Of a stretch of 64,000 nt of DNA, positions 1-11,334 are shown one piece after another. The stretch covers positions 10,738,501 to 10,802,500 of the forward strand of contig CANUEZ040000113.1 in NCBI GenBank assembly GCA_948099385.1, read 5' to 3'. The DNA is from Fasciola hepatica. Taxonomy: Eukaryota > Platyhelminthes > Trematoda > Plagiorchiida > Fasciolidae. The notes under the pieces are model-generated. The model worked only from the letters and a program-made list of their open reading frames with translations, was not told the DNA's origin and made no database searches. Each line of letters begins with the position of its first letter. Positions within the stretch are counted from its first letter, which is position 1. The position numbers and the translations under genes were made by a program.

Positions 1-456
1 TGAAATGGGCAGGTATTGGCCCATATGGATTTGAAATCAAATTCATGCATTCCAAAAAGCAACCAGTTTTTATCCCTCGAGTCTACGATTAGGTACAACA
101 ATAATATTGATCCTAAAGATCAAACAGTATTTTCCAAAAGTGTGTTGCATGCTTTTACCTTTAATCCACCAGACCCAACTACGGTCATTGTTTCAGCTAG
201 AAGAGCTGTTTATGATAGCATGATCACTTTTTCTGATTGACGAAAACCACAGTTGTGTAACTAATCCAGATGGGTTCGTTGGAGTAAAAACAAACTTGCA
301 AATGAGCTTTGCATTAGGTGTTTCGTCTACAGATAAAATACAGCACATTATATAACCAAGGGAATCATTCGAGGATGAATGGATGTTTGTCATCTATATT
401 GAAGGAGAAAATGTGTTTGGAATGGAGTAGACTGGTGCAGGGAGTGGGACTGTGAT
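1..456 (+). repeat. Dispersed repeat, copy C1 (related to outer end of palindrome arms)
   Basis: This stretch matches the outer end of the left palindrome arm (about 6182 down to 5725, reverse complement) over its whole length at roughly 85-90% identity by eye, and matches the right arm near 33301-33468. It may continue left of the window. Open frames occur on both strands (16-240 on plus; 193-393 and 394-585 on minus). The peptide TFNPPDPTTVIVSARRAV is shared by C1 and C2, but stops interrupt any long frame. Similarity to C2 stops sharply near 456, right after a shared GGGACTGTGATTTT. I do not recognise the family; it could be a non-autonomous transposon or a gene-family fragment. Confidence 0.75.
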
Positions 457-733
457 TTTCTGGAGCACAGAACAATCCGATGGTTTATCTGAAAAATGTG
501 CCAAATTTCTTGGTTCTATACTATTTTCCAATGCTGCTGCGAATAAATCATAAATTAAATCGATTTCTGACCCCGCTCGTGTCATCGGTGTCCTTCAATG
601 CAGCCCTCACTACCAAGGATTATTGAACTTTAGCCCCGAATGAACTGTTTGACGTGCACTCAGTCTGCGACATAACTCATTAAAGATTTATGCAAAGTGT
701 AAAGTGAGCTTGCGGATGATATTCTCCATTCAC

Positions 734-962
734 AACGGAAACGTTGGCTTGTGACCACAGTCGTAATGACCAAACTGTTTCCCACAGACACTGATAAGAG
801 AAGAATGATGTACATGACACATAATGAACCGTTGGCCATAATTGACCAACTATTCGTCTGGACAACTTCATTCGGTTCCGATACAGTGGTGTTAATCACG
901 GTATATTCTCGGATTGGCTCGGACTGATTTTGTCTGCTTATCTTTTCCATGATACTGGGCAT
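734..962 (-). CDS. Rhodopsin-family (class A) GPCR, N-terminal exon with TM1
   Basis: The translation starts with a Met at 962. It has a polar N-terminus with two N-glycosylation sequons (NTT and NGS), then a hydrophobic helix VMYIILLLSVSVGNSLVITT ending in a basic TSQRFR. The G-N-x-x-V pattern in a first helix, followed by a short basic loop, is the hallmark of class A GPCR TM1. The frame runs on to 660, but a plausible donor GTGAAT follows codon 76 (exon end near 734), where a GPCR would be expected to continue into loop 1 and TM2. No TM2 exon was found downstream on this strand within the window, where the dispersed repeat C1 lies. The ligand class cannot be told. The exon may be a working first exon or an orphan; a diverged duplicate sits at 1874-1960. 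Confidence 0.7.
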
Positions 963-1873
963 TCGACACTATCTTCAAGATGATTATCAGCTCATCAGTT
1001 TAGGAGCACAGTGGTCGACGTCGGAATTCTCTTCTGAAGAATGCATCAACGAGAACTCACTGTTTTCCATAGACACTAGTGCATAGCAAACAATTCAGTA
1101 ACTGACCAACAGTATGTCCTTCATTTTGATTGGTTCACTATTTTGTTTTGTGTGTTGGTTATATGAGTAACAATCGGTCTCATCAAACGACACGGTGAAC
1201 AGTTCTTTTGCTATCCACTGATATGATCACTTGAGATGTGGCCCTTATACTTCATGTTTATTTTCGGGACATTGTATAGAACACCGCACGATGATATAGA
1301 CGTAAGAGAGAAGAATCAAAGGGGACGCAAAAACCACTAGTGAACTGTCCAAATAATACATGTACTGGGTACCAATGGGGTTTTCACATTGGTTTATAAG
1401 GTGATTTCAGATCCACCAATTCCTCCACCAATTTATTGGTTGTTCCTTCCATTCTCAAACAGAGTGGATGCACATCTGATAGTCAAGACGACAACCTGTA
1501 TTGTCAAACAAAACGGCCAATAGGGCAATTCAAACCATACACATCGGATAGACCATTACTAAAACTGGATTGATTCATATGGACTTCAAATACTGCGTGA
1601 GACTATCTAATAATCATCGTGTGGAAATGCTGCAGTGTCAAGAAAATCTGGAATATCAAATGGAACATAACCAGATGATTACCAATTTTAAAAGTCGACA
1701 ATCACGTAGTCAAATTGATTGAATATCAAAACGAAATTATTGGGACTATATCGAAGTAAGGAACACTCGAATAAGTTTTAAGCCATGATATACAAATACA
1801 CCACCCAGTGGGATTAGTTCAAACACCATCTCAGTAGGTTTGCGACCTTCAGTGATGCAATCAAACAATCAAA
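963..1873. other. No gene recognised
   Basis: AT-leaning sequence with no open frame over 60 codons and no recognisable domain. It would be the 5' flank of the GPCR exon if that exon is the true first exon. No clear promoter element could be picked out. Confidence 0.4.
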
Positions 1874-1960
1874 CGCCTGACGGAAACATTTACATGTGAC
1901 CACAGTCATGATGACCTACATACTACAGACAAATACTGATATGGATGAGTTACAGATGAC
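1874..1960 (-). pseudogene. Decayed duplicate of the GPCR TM1 exon
   Basis: About 60 bases here align with the TM1 coding region at 733-800. Shared blocks include ACGGAAAC, TGTGACCACAGTC, ATGACC and ACAGACA, giving about 75% identity with small gaps. In the matching frame the peptide ends VIMTVVTCKCFR, against VITTVVTSQRFR in the intact exon, and stop codons fall inside the helix. It is therefore a relic of an exon or gene duplication in the same orientation, about 1.1 kb away. Confidence 0.5.
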
Positions 1961-3139
1961 CGGAATGGCGTCTTTACGTTACCATCATTTTGGTCGCATT
2001 CGTTTGCTCATTCATTATGACTATTTGCAATTATCTCACACAATGTCCAATATGTTGAGTATTGCAACTGATCTAGATAAAAGAGCAATCCTGAGTAAAA
2101 GATGACATTGAAAAACTGAATATTCCCTCATGGTGTGCCTTTTGAGTCCAATCAAATCACCAATCATATAGAATCATCAGTTAATTTTCATATCCCAAGC
2201 ATTCACTTATTGAGATGCATCCGATGACAGTTCGTTTTGGAACAGATCTGAATGTATGTTTATAAGTGGTTGTTCCAGGTGTCTATTCAAGCAAAGAAAT
2301 CCAAATTCGACACTTCCAACAGTTCGACAAAAGCAAAACATTGAGCATCTTTATTATTTAGAAACAACGAACTTTTTTTGAAAGTGTTGTAATTGCCATA
2401 AAATAAAGCTACATTTGGACCAGTGAATTTACATTTTGACCTCACCCGTTTTCACATGTCGGAGTACACGACTGGGAAATGAAAATAGCAGTTGTCAGAA
2501 TTCCAAACAAATTCAAAAATTAGGTTTGAACAATCTACTGATAAACGATCGGTTTTACAATTGGGATCCTGCTAATGACTAAATGCTTCTAAAGGGAAAC
2601 AAATGACACCGCAAGCCGTTCCTTCAGATCTTCACCCGCTAAATGGGATAAGCAAATTCAGAAATCATGGGATAGCAGGGAACTCCGTTCAAGTGTACAA
2701 AAGCGACGAAATCAAACGATTTCACGTTTGGTCATGTTGGATTCATCGATAGTTTGCCGAAACTGTCCGGGTTGTTGGGCAATGCCCTTTGCCAACTAGA
2801 TTAGCGATTTGATCTCTTTTAGCGGCAGACCTCGAGCAGAAGTCGTGTGTGGTCTTCTGATCAACACTCAGAGATCGGATTCCAAATAATGTGTACATCT
2901 TTTACGGGATAGGTGTTCTCTTGGTGTCTAATGAGTAATGCGAATATATTACCCCTAATTTCTTACTTTTTCAATCATACAGAAATATTCCATGTAAAGG
3001 GGTCGCAGCCAATCAGAGTCCACCAATTTGAAGCTCGTGACTGGCGGCGGCATTCGTAAGAGCATGAGGGACAGCGACAGAATGGTTCACTCTTCACCAC
3101 AATGACCGTTTGATCACTGTCCGTGAAGATGACATGGTC
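1961..3139. other. No gene recognised
   Basis: No convincing coding frame. The frame at 1896-2105 (plus) is a shadow of the GPCR relic. The minus frame at 2975-3181 may be the decayed downstream part of the Penelope-like element at 3140-3700, but the match is too weak to call. Confidence 0.35.
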
Positions 3140-3700
3140 CAGGTGGATAATTAAGTTGTTATGATAATGAAAACATCTCACTCGTGCGCATCTAAAAGAA
3201 TCAAGAGTATGAAATGGGCAATCTCATGGTTCACTTTAAATGAATGATAGTGATATATGTAACCACTGATCTGGACAACAATCTCGGAGATTCGTGTGTA
3301 AGTTGAACGATTGTTCGTGTTGTCAGTAACACAAAATCATTGTCAACAAAACGAATGTATAGGGCATATGGCTCAATGTGCATGAACAAAGGTCTAGTTT
3401 ATATAGCAATAAGTCTGTTGTTGCAAAGCTTTGCGCCGTCGAGTGAGAGCCGAACAGCGCAGTTTAGCATGAAGTCTGAGCACTTAAACCATGGCTTAAA
3501 GCGGTGAAACCACAGCGTATGTCTTCCAAACGACGGAAATCATTGTAGTTCTACCATGAATCGATCAATGAGTGAGGGGCCTAGTAGAAAGCCCAAAACG
3601 TTTCCATATTTTGTACATTGCGAATAAATGTTGAACCGCAATTGAAATTCGAACGTATTTTGGAGAATGAGTTTTTTACAGGCTAGCCGTCCGGTAACTG
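3140..3700 (-). pseudogene. Penelope-like element RT, distal fragment (catalytic region)
   Basis: Reading on the minus strand, LGFLLGPSLIDRFMVELQ (near 3540-3600) corresponds to the PLE reverse transcriptase block normally read as MGSPLGPLLADxFMxxLE. It is preceded by a QxTFEFQxxFN segment equivalent to the usual CTxNVQFxFN. Further downstream, near 3320-3350, IRFVDNDFVLL corresponds to the catalytic YVDD region, with an Asn inserted between the aspartates. Stops separate the blocks, so this is a dead copy. It is the same strand and element order as the fragment at 4616-5048; the two are probably one element broken by about 0.9 kb. Confidence 0.6.
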
Positions 3701-4615
3701 AATGACATGAAGATAAACAAACCTCAAATCCCAAGGAAGAGAATACAAACTAGCTTTACTATGTGCAACGTATGACAAACTATCAAAAAATGACAATCAC
3801 GTACCTCAAATTGGGGGAAACCGACCACTGAATCATGACAATCAACAAAGGTTCCAAAACGCCTCGGCAACAGTGGGCCAGAAACTCTCGAGACGGGATG
3901 CAAAAGCAGTCAAATTGGTTCACAAAGAAAGTCCTGCTTTATGGGAAGTATACTGAACAACCAACGGTTAGAGGGTAAGCAATTGCCTGAGGGAACATGC
4001 GCAAACGAGGTGAAGAACAAACGGAATAGCTATGTCAATATGCACAAAGACGATTGACTCAAAATACTTGCTTACCTTGGCGCTAACAAGACAGACCTCA
4101 CTCTCCCCAATGAGAAAATAGAATGATCATGATGAGATGGCCAAAGTGCGTGGCATTCAAACAGTCAATGTGAGAGAGCTAATTACGTCAGGTAATCCAG
4201 GTAGTCATGACGTCATAACAAAATTGGTTGTGGACACCAATGGATCAATGGACATCGATGAAAGAAGGGGGGGGGGTGGTTGCGGATAACCAAAAAAAAA
4301 TCTGTCAGGAACTAGAGTTTCACACGAACATATAGGGCCAACAAGTGAACCCCGGACGGATGCCAGTTAAGGTCAATCAACACTTGTCATAGAAGTAAAT
4401 CTAATGATTATGTGATGCAATTAGAGTGAACGAACAACCATCATATAGGCGTGGAGACCAAAGATGACGGTTTGGCTGGAAACTAGTGACTTAGGCGCAT
4501 GGAAAACAACCAAACCGCTCGGTGATTACAATACAAAGGGTTGTATTGGATTGCATGGGATCTGGGCTGAATCAGTTCAAAGGAGTTTTGATATGGTGAG
4601 CTGAATTTCCACGTT
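3701..4615. other. Segment separating two PLE fragments
   Basis: No coding frame over 60 codons. It contains a run of 10 G at 4267-4276 and an A9 run shortly after. Because the PLE reading resumes on both sides at nearly the same point of the RT domain, this segment may be an insertion into the element. No terminal repeats or target duplication were identified. Confidence 0.35.
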
Positions 4616-5048
4616 GAATTTCAATAAATCTTTTCAAGTTACGTATACAATCCAATGGAAATCGAATAACTTTATAATGGTTTATAATACTACGACATAA
4701 TTATTCAGCGGTTCCTTTCAATAAGGACATTAGCTAATAGAGGTATGACACACAATGAGAAGTACGCTCGTTTTCGGCAACTAGTAGTTCGAACAGGTCC
4801 ACAAATCCGCATGAATAACTTAGGGAATACTTCACCAGTTCACTCCTCACAGTCCCGAGTAGTTCGACTAGATATTTTCCCATTGCATGATAGGGCAAGT
4901 TGCTCATGTCCATGATGGGTCTAAATGGGCAGATTTGTCTGTGTATCATTACCAGTCCATACAGCCTGGGTAGGATCGCTCCAACTGTTCGGGTTCTGTC
5001 AACGGTTGAACAACTTATTATACCGTCTTGTATCGGCTGGTGATCATT
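4616..5048 (-). pseudogene. Penelope-like element RT, proximal fragment
   Basis: On the minus strand the translation contains ILPRLYGLVMIHRQ and then CPFRPIMDMSNLPYHAMGKY. These match the PLE RT signature usually read as xxPRLYGLPKIHKxxxPLRPIxxMxxSPxH. This is followed by LVELLGTVRSELVKYSL and a CGFVDLFELL block equivalent to SFEFVDxLxxL. Near 4616-4670, FPLDCIRNLKRFIEI matches the start of the next RT block. Frame breaks and stops show that it is inactive. PLEs are retroelements whose RT is related to telomerase; the GIY-YIG nuclease part is not seen here. Confidence 0.75.
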
Positions 5049-5569
5049 GAGCTTGGCGTTCCAATCGCGAACATTTAACCACCAGTCGAGGTGAGACCAT
5101 CAGTGGCAAGGTTAGGGTTTCCGTCCATATCTATATAAATTATGGGGCTGCTCTGGATTCATCATTGACCTACAAGACTGCCCTAACCTTAGAAGATTAT
5201 TATTTATGGAAAACTGACGTCTTGACCTCGTGACGCAAACTCCAAAAATCAGCAGTTTGACCACTGACCTTTGAAAAGCCATTTACATTCGGAAAATTGA
5301 TCTCGGGATATCTTTACAGTTTCTGTTTGTTCTCAATTTCTCAAAATTTTCTTGTGATTTGTCTGGTAGGCACAGTCCACTGATTTATCAGAGAGACAGT
5401 TTGGTTGACTGTTTCACGCGAGGAACTGCGTACTATGGCTAGGGATATGGTAGGAATATTGTTCAATACATTCGTTTCTATTTATTGGGTTAGTGGAATT
5501 TCCCGCCTACCAGGAGATTGTAAATGCTATCAGAATCAATGTTCCTTGATTTAATTTGTTGAAGAATGT
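5049..5569. other. No gene recognised
   Basis: Sequence between the PLE fragment and the left end of the palindrome arm. No open frame over 60 codons and no motif recognised. Part could be the 5' portion of the PLE, too decayed to read. Confidence 0.35.
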
Positions 5570-5724
5570 CAGGCTTCCAAGAACTCACTTACGAATCCCG
5601 TGGTTATCGGTCCAGAATATGAACCAAATGCAGTTGTACTTCATGATAGTGATGGATGGTTAACAGGGAGAATAGGTCAAAGCTTCTTGTAGCTGGTTTG
5701 TGTTCACACAGTCAGTGCACGAAA

Positions 5725-6182
5725 AATCACAGTCCCACTCCCCACACCAGTCTACCCCATTTCAAACACATTGTCTCCATCGACATAAACGACAAACAAC
5801 CATTTATCCTCAAATGATTCCCCTGGTTATATAATGTGCTGTATTTGATCTGTAGACGAAACACCTAATGCAAAGCTCATTTGCAAATTTGTTATCACTC
5901 CAACGAACCCATCTGGATTAGTTACACAACTGTGGTTTTTGTCAATCAGAAAAAGTGATCATGCTATCATAAACAGCTCTTCTAGCTGAAACAATGACCG
6001 TAGTTGGGTCTGGTGGATTAAAGGTAAAAGCATGCAACACACTTTTGAAAAATACTGTATGATCTTTAGGTTCAATAGTAATGTTGTACATAATCGTAGA
6101 CTCGAGGGATAAAATCTGGTTGCCTTTTGGAATGCATGAACTTGATATCAAATCCGTATGAGCAAATACCTGCCCATTTCAT
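5725..6182 (-). repeat. Dispersed repeat, copy C2, at outer end of left arm
   Basis: Matches 1-456 in inverted orientation with almost equal length (458 against 456 bases). The frame 5942-6151 (minus) encodes a peptide ending VSARRAVYDSMITFSD, identical at its end to the C1 peptide, while its start is diverged. On the plus strand, DETPNAKLICKFVITPTN and KITVPLPTPVY are also shared with C1. Both strands therefore show partial frames, and which is sense is unclear. The right arm keeps only the part corresponding to 6015-6182. Confidence 0.7.
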
Positions 6183-6186
6183 GACT

Positions 6187-6375
6187 GTAGCAGTTGATAA
6201 AAATGTGGGCACAACCAGAACTTATCCCCACTTTGGTGAAACAGGGAAAAACAAAATGATGATAACCAATAGGCCAGGTGTTTCTTCCACGGGTCTTTAT
6301 CAGAATCTTCCCGTGTTTGAATCCACGCACATTTCTTATATTCATGCAAATCCAAGTTGTTACAACAACACGTGA
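6187..6375 (+). CDS. Unrecognised possible exon (copied in right arm)
   Basis: An open stretch after a possible acceptor (ACTGTAG, near 6183-6190) reads AVDKNVGTTRTYPHFGETG and continues to a stop at 6373-6375, just after SCYNNT. The identical copy lies on the minus strand at about 33108-33296. A long frame also exists on the opposite strand (6148-6480), so the coding strand is not settled. No domain recognised. Confidence 0.25.
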   Translation, partial: VAVDKNVGTTRTYPHFGETGKNKMMITNRPGVSSTGLYQNLPVFESTHISYIHANPSCYNNT

Positions 6376-6543
6376 TCGGGAAATTTCAACACATCCAAAC
6401 TGGATGATAATAAATAAGTTGCAAAGACGTCTTATATCTGTGTGCTGCGTACGTATACACATTATTTCAAAAGCATTCATGAGACAGAAAACATGTTCAG
6501 TAAAAAGAAAGTCTTATTTCGCCCCATTTAACTTGTCTTCCAC

Positions 6544-6915
6544 TTGATACTGTCCAAATCCGTAGCGTATTTCTCGACACTTTTTGTGATTATGTATATC
6601 TACGTTGATTATCCACCGTGTCTACAACAACAATATCGTCAGAAAGCTGATGTTTTATTACACATGAATCAGGGGTATTCCATAAGTGCATGGCACATAG
6701 TTCAGTTGATATTAGAGCTAAACGAACCAAGCAATAGAGGACAATTCTGGAAGACGGTGATGACAAACGCGGATACAGAACACTACATACACCTTCATTT
6801 GAGGCATTGTTTTGAACTGTTGCAGTACAAAGAGGCTCACGTCCTTTCCATTATTCCCGCCGAATTATGTTATGCTGCGAAAGTACATCTCGGTGATGAG
6901 TTCAAAACGAAATGA
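6544..6915 (+). CDS. Unrecognised 123-aa ORF, left-arm copy
   Basis: One of the longer uninterrupted frames in the arms. A hydrophobic N-terminal segment (SVAYFSTLFVIMYIYV) is followed by a soluble-looking region rich in His, Leu and Gln (QQYRQKADVLLHMNQG, then RHCFELLQYKEAHVLSI). An internal CGTCAG followed by AAAGCTGATG near 6640 could be a splice acceptor, so only the downstream part may be coding. The mirror copy at 32568-32939 has the same protein. I do not recognise a family. It could be a captured host exon or transposon protein; its openness may also be chance. Confidence 0.3.
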   Translation: MILSKSVAYFSTLFVIMYIYVDYPPCLQQQYRQKADVLLHMNQGYSISAWHIVQLILELNEPSNRGQFWKTVMTNADTEHYIHLHLRHCFELLQYKEAHVLSIIPAELCYAAKVHLGDEFKTK

Positions 6916-9372
6916 AACCCAAAGGAGCAAACTTCATTTATCTGCCATAAGTTGCAATGGAGTCCGTATTAGTCTAAAAGGTTTTGTAAAATTTGATGGC
7001 AGCTCTTCCAGCTCATATGTTAATCGTTATTGAACAACAGCATGGTCCACCCGTGCACTGTATCCATTTATTTATTCTTCTATACTAGGTTAGGACTTTC
7101 AAGGTAGTTGAGGAGTGAAGCGTCTCGAATTGGTTTGCGTAGATCATCAAACTTTCTCGTGATGGGCATTCTGTGAGAAGCCGGCCTTTTTTAATTATTA
7201 CGTCTTCGATTGTAAAAGTGTTCCTTTACGAGTGTAAAAGCCATGATAATCAATGAGGCTTAAGCTATTCCCAGAAAACACACACACTAATCATGTTATT
7301 CCCGAACAGCCTAATTCTCGATGAGATAGCACATGCATTCCGAAGCAAGAGCGAACTCGTGTTGCACTTTCAGTATTACCCTTATGGTATCTGAATCAGA
7401 TCTCGAGCAAAAAGGTTCTGACAGATCCAACTAGGATGCAGTTTCGTAGCAGCAAGTACAAACCTGATCTAAGTACACCGTGTTGTATTTGATACAACCA
7501 CTTTTAAGAATGTTTGTAGAGTAGGCCGAATTTATGCGGAGATATTTTGGCTCCGTTCTACTTCCAAAGAGACGAAATTTCTAGCCCTCTTTCGGATGCA
7601 GTTTTGTGCACTTACATAATAGCGCAATCTGATCCGAGGAACACATGATCAACAACATATCTGATAAATAAATTTACCCCTCCGAGTTCCTAATTGCTCT
7701 CATTGAAATGCATTTTCTGTCCTCCGAAATAAAATACCAAAACTAATTGTGACTAATGTCTGAATTTGTGCAACATTTCGGGTATCCGTGGAGTACGGCC
7801 GCAGTTGTTGTTCAACAGTACCAGAACGCGATCAACTTTGGTGAAGAAACTTGACGAGCACAATAACCATTGAAAAAACGACGTATTGGTAAAAAACAAA
7901 TGTTATTCCTGATGGTTTACCCCGTGATGCTGATAGATAATATATTTTATTATGACTGTTTCACTAATCCAGTACCTCTGAGCTGCAGTGTGTTTCCTAC
8001 TAGACGGGCTTCGTGGGACTGAGAAAATAAGTCGATATGAAATGGACAGGCGGCTTTTATCACACTTGAATCTATTCTTACATGTGCAAAATAAGCATAT
8101 ATCATGGTTGTAAGTGAAGAACACGGGATACCTCGACCACTTCATGATCGGACTCAATCAAAATAGACACTGGTAGTAAAGTTTTCTTTCATTTTGTTCT
8201 TTGCTACAGTAACACAATAATGGCCTACGGATTTGTGGTTTTTACAATTCTAATGAAGAGTTGTTTCTTGCGAAATTCACTGGATTCTCAAACATAAGTC
8301 GTAATTTGAGCCGTTTGAGGCATCCTGTGAATCTATTTTGGAATTATCTAACTATTAGTTTGGGAATGTTCACCTACATCTGTTGCAAACCTACTTATCA
8401 GAACAATATACGAGCTTGCCAATCTCATTTTTATCATCAAACACATCAAACCAATCGTCTTCTTGACTCAAAACACAACTTCAAATCACCTTGATGTTAC
8501 CAAATGGTTATTGTTCATTAAATGTCTAGGAACACCAGAAAGTGAACTCGTCAATGAAAAGCATTTAGCTGTGGGTCATAGTTATTTCGCGAGTCTCCAC
8601 GGGGTGCACTCATTCCTGCACGTACTAAACGTACGTACATGCAAACGTTTGTGTAATATAACAAATAACTATCACTGACTCGTTTGTGTATGTTCACCTA
8701 AACTGTCTATTTCGGGTATAAATGAGTCTTATATCGTGTCGATCAAACTGTTCCATATTAGACGAATAACATGTAAGTTCTCGAGGAGGACTCAGTTGAG
8801 CTAAGAGTCCACTTCCAATTAATTCTTAATCGTATACAGTCACTGACCACCATGCCCCATTCATCAAGTTTGCAAACATGGGTACATTACCGGAACTGTG
8901 ACATCTCGTATTTCTCCGTAGTATGTACCGTTTCACTTAGAGTGGAAAATTGCGTGCAATACTAAGAACTGAATAAAAATAGACCTCAAATGCTTCCCAC
9001 ATTTTGGTACTTGATTTGGTCTTTCTGATAATAGTAATTGCTTTCGTCGATATTATCATTACACTGAATTGAGCACACTTTTAAGTTGTTTTTCAGATGT
9101 CGAGAAAAAACTATTGAAACGTTCACACGCCAAAACGAAATAACAGTCCAGATAAGACTTCCTCCTTGTTTGTTGAAACATACGCAAGAAACAAAACTAC
9201 AGATGTTCTTTGCGGTGATAACTTTGAAGGGAGCAGTCGAAACATGGAACTGGTCGACTGCCGTGACTGACTCAGAGAAAGGTCGCCAGGCAGTGGTTGT
9301 GAACAGCCCAAATCGATCATCTCAGCAAATGAAGTAGATGTTCTTCTGTGCTTACAACATAAGTCCGATATT
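6916..9372. other. Arm interior without recognised gene
   Basis: Short frames only. Those with splice-like borders are at about 8463-8627 (plus; ends before a GTACGT donor; contains KCLGTPESELVNEKHL) and about 9096-9280 (plus; after a TTTTTCAG acceptor; contains QNEITVQIRLPPCLLKH). Neither matches a family I know. Everything here is repeated in inverse at about 30111-32567. Confidence 0.35.
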
Positions 9373-11293
9373 CGGTCACTTAGGCTTTATCAGATAAAGG
9401 GCTGATGACTCACAAACCTCGAGGAACGGCGGTATAGTCCTTTTACAACAGACAAGTAAAAATACGGGAGAATAATACAGAAAAGTGTGAAATATACATT
9501 GGAGTACGAAGGAAGAAATGACAGACTATGGAGTACTGAACTGTCGGAGTTTACGAATCTGAAAGGACAATGAGCGCGATTTTGCATGAGTAATCTCTAC
9601 ATGTGTAGGCCAATGGACATTCTCTTTCACAGTTACTTCCATTTATTTCCCATTGGTCACATCCGCGAGGGAAATAGAGTTATTACTGATGCTGCTTCTT
9701 ATGAAACTTGATCGAAATGTGAAAAATTCACTTATGATATTTGGGATTGTTTACCGAAAGACCAAAGTCCTCATAAAATTTTGAATACGTGCAATGTTTC
9801 TATGAAACTCATCCTAGTGGGACCTCTGGGAGACAGAGCGAGTCAATACAACACAATCAACATACTTGACTAGGTGGAATGAGTGGATTGCAGTTAAGTC
9901 GTTAATGTAAGTAATGAATAAGCATGAAGAATGAACAGCTCCTTGGAAAACATTGGCATCGCCTAAGATGTCTGAACATTTTTCTCCTAGTAGTAGTCTT
10001 CTTGCCAGTTACGTAAATCTACGGGTCAACTGAAAGACTCCATTTTTTGAGAAGGAAGGATCGTGGTATTATGTCATATGCCGATGTGTAACCAAGAACG
10101 GTACACAATACTGAGTCGCACAAATCACTGGTGGTGAAATTTCCAATCTTGGAATTGTTAGCCTGGTGGAAGACTGAGTATAAGTCATTCAATAAACGAA
10201 AGAACTGGGAATTCAGATGGTCAAGATCCATATCGTCAAAGTGAGATTCTTATTCTGACCACAGATTAGTTTGATCCCGTTTCATGTATCTTCGATATTT
10301 CTGCAGTGCAGAGACTGTTGAGAAAATATTGAGTTTGGACTTTTGATTTATTTTTGATTTAGCTTGAAAATCTGTCGGTCTCAGATGCGTTGCAACTTTT
10401 GTAGACTCACTCCTTCTGCTTGTGCGACCGTTTGTGATACGGTGAGACCAGTTTTCGTAGATAAAATTAGACTATTTCGGTGGGACAGCGAATGGTAAGG
10501 ATGTAGTTTGTAACTTCATGCGTAAAATTTACCGAATGAGACTTAGTGAAGCTTCACTTTAACCTAGAGGTGGCGATAAACAATGCACCGTAGAACTGTG
10601 AAAGGTGTTATTTGGACACGTTGCGGTGTAGAATAAGTGATCACGCTTGGAGTATATTTTTAGACGAAGATGTGATATGCGGTGATCACCGATGCTTAAG
10701 GGTTCAACTAAGTCTGACAGAAAATATTTCTGGATGAGTGGTGGGAAAACAATCCAACTGTGAATCACAAAGGGGCAGGGCAGGACAGATATTCTTGTGA
10801 TTAGGAGATGAGAGAGGATAGGTAGATGCATGAATGAAATCTCCCACAATAATGTGAAGCTTGCTATCCATCAACGGTAAAAGGAAGAGTGGGAATGATT
10901 CACATGAGTTAACTGGGCTTTTTGAGATTCGCGGTGTAAGTAAAGCGTTTGTGATAATATTTTGTTCAAAAAGGGAGAATACGACGGCACGATAAAGATA
11001 TGCAATCAGTCCTCTTAGAGGGGTAGCAAAACATGAAACCATACTTGCTACACCACTTGGCGTTTGATGTACGTGACCACGTTCTTTTGGTGAAATTCTG
11101 TCTATCCTGATGGAAGCGCGAATAATTTTCCATTCAGACCACAGGATCACCCGCATCAACATTCAGCCCGGTTTCCTTAGGGCATATCACATCAGTTATT
11201 TGAAAGACACGAGTCATAAGTGGGTAAGCTATGTCCGGAAGCTTGTTGAACAGCGAAAACATGTTGTTACACACAATTCTGGCAACTCTCATA
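9373..11293 (-). pseudogene. CR1/Jockey-like LINE relic, left-arm copy
   Basis: Minus-strand relic of a non-LTR retrotransposon, the mirror of 28190-30110, where the motifs are described. The order is endonuclease, then reverse transcriptase, then C-terminal region, spread over all three frames with many stops. The endonuclease part is the best preserved (frame 10704-11162) and includes LHIIVGDFIHAS, matching the GDFN/H block of APE-type LINE endonucleases. A second frame (10559-10849) reads LSIGDHRISHLRL, matching the SDH block. The C-terminal region is at 9390-9587. The copy is immobile. Its near identity with the right-arm copy shows it was carried along when the arm was duplicated. Confidence 0.75.
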
Positions 11294-11334
11294 GAATCCG
11301 TCAGTGTGTGATAAAGGCCTAACTGCCGTCCAGC

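Noticed and set aside
3140..3295. A possible third copy of the GPCR TM1 exon (HFILLILLDAHE followed by FIIITT on the minus strand)
   Set aside because: The same region fits better as the continuation of the PLE reverse transcriptase just after its FVDND catalytic block. The GPCR similarity is only hydrophobic composition with an internal stop.
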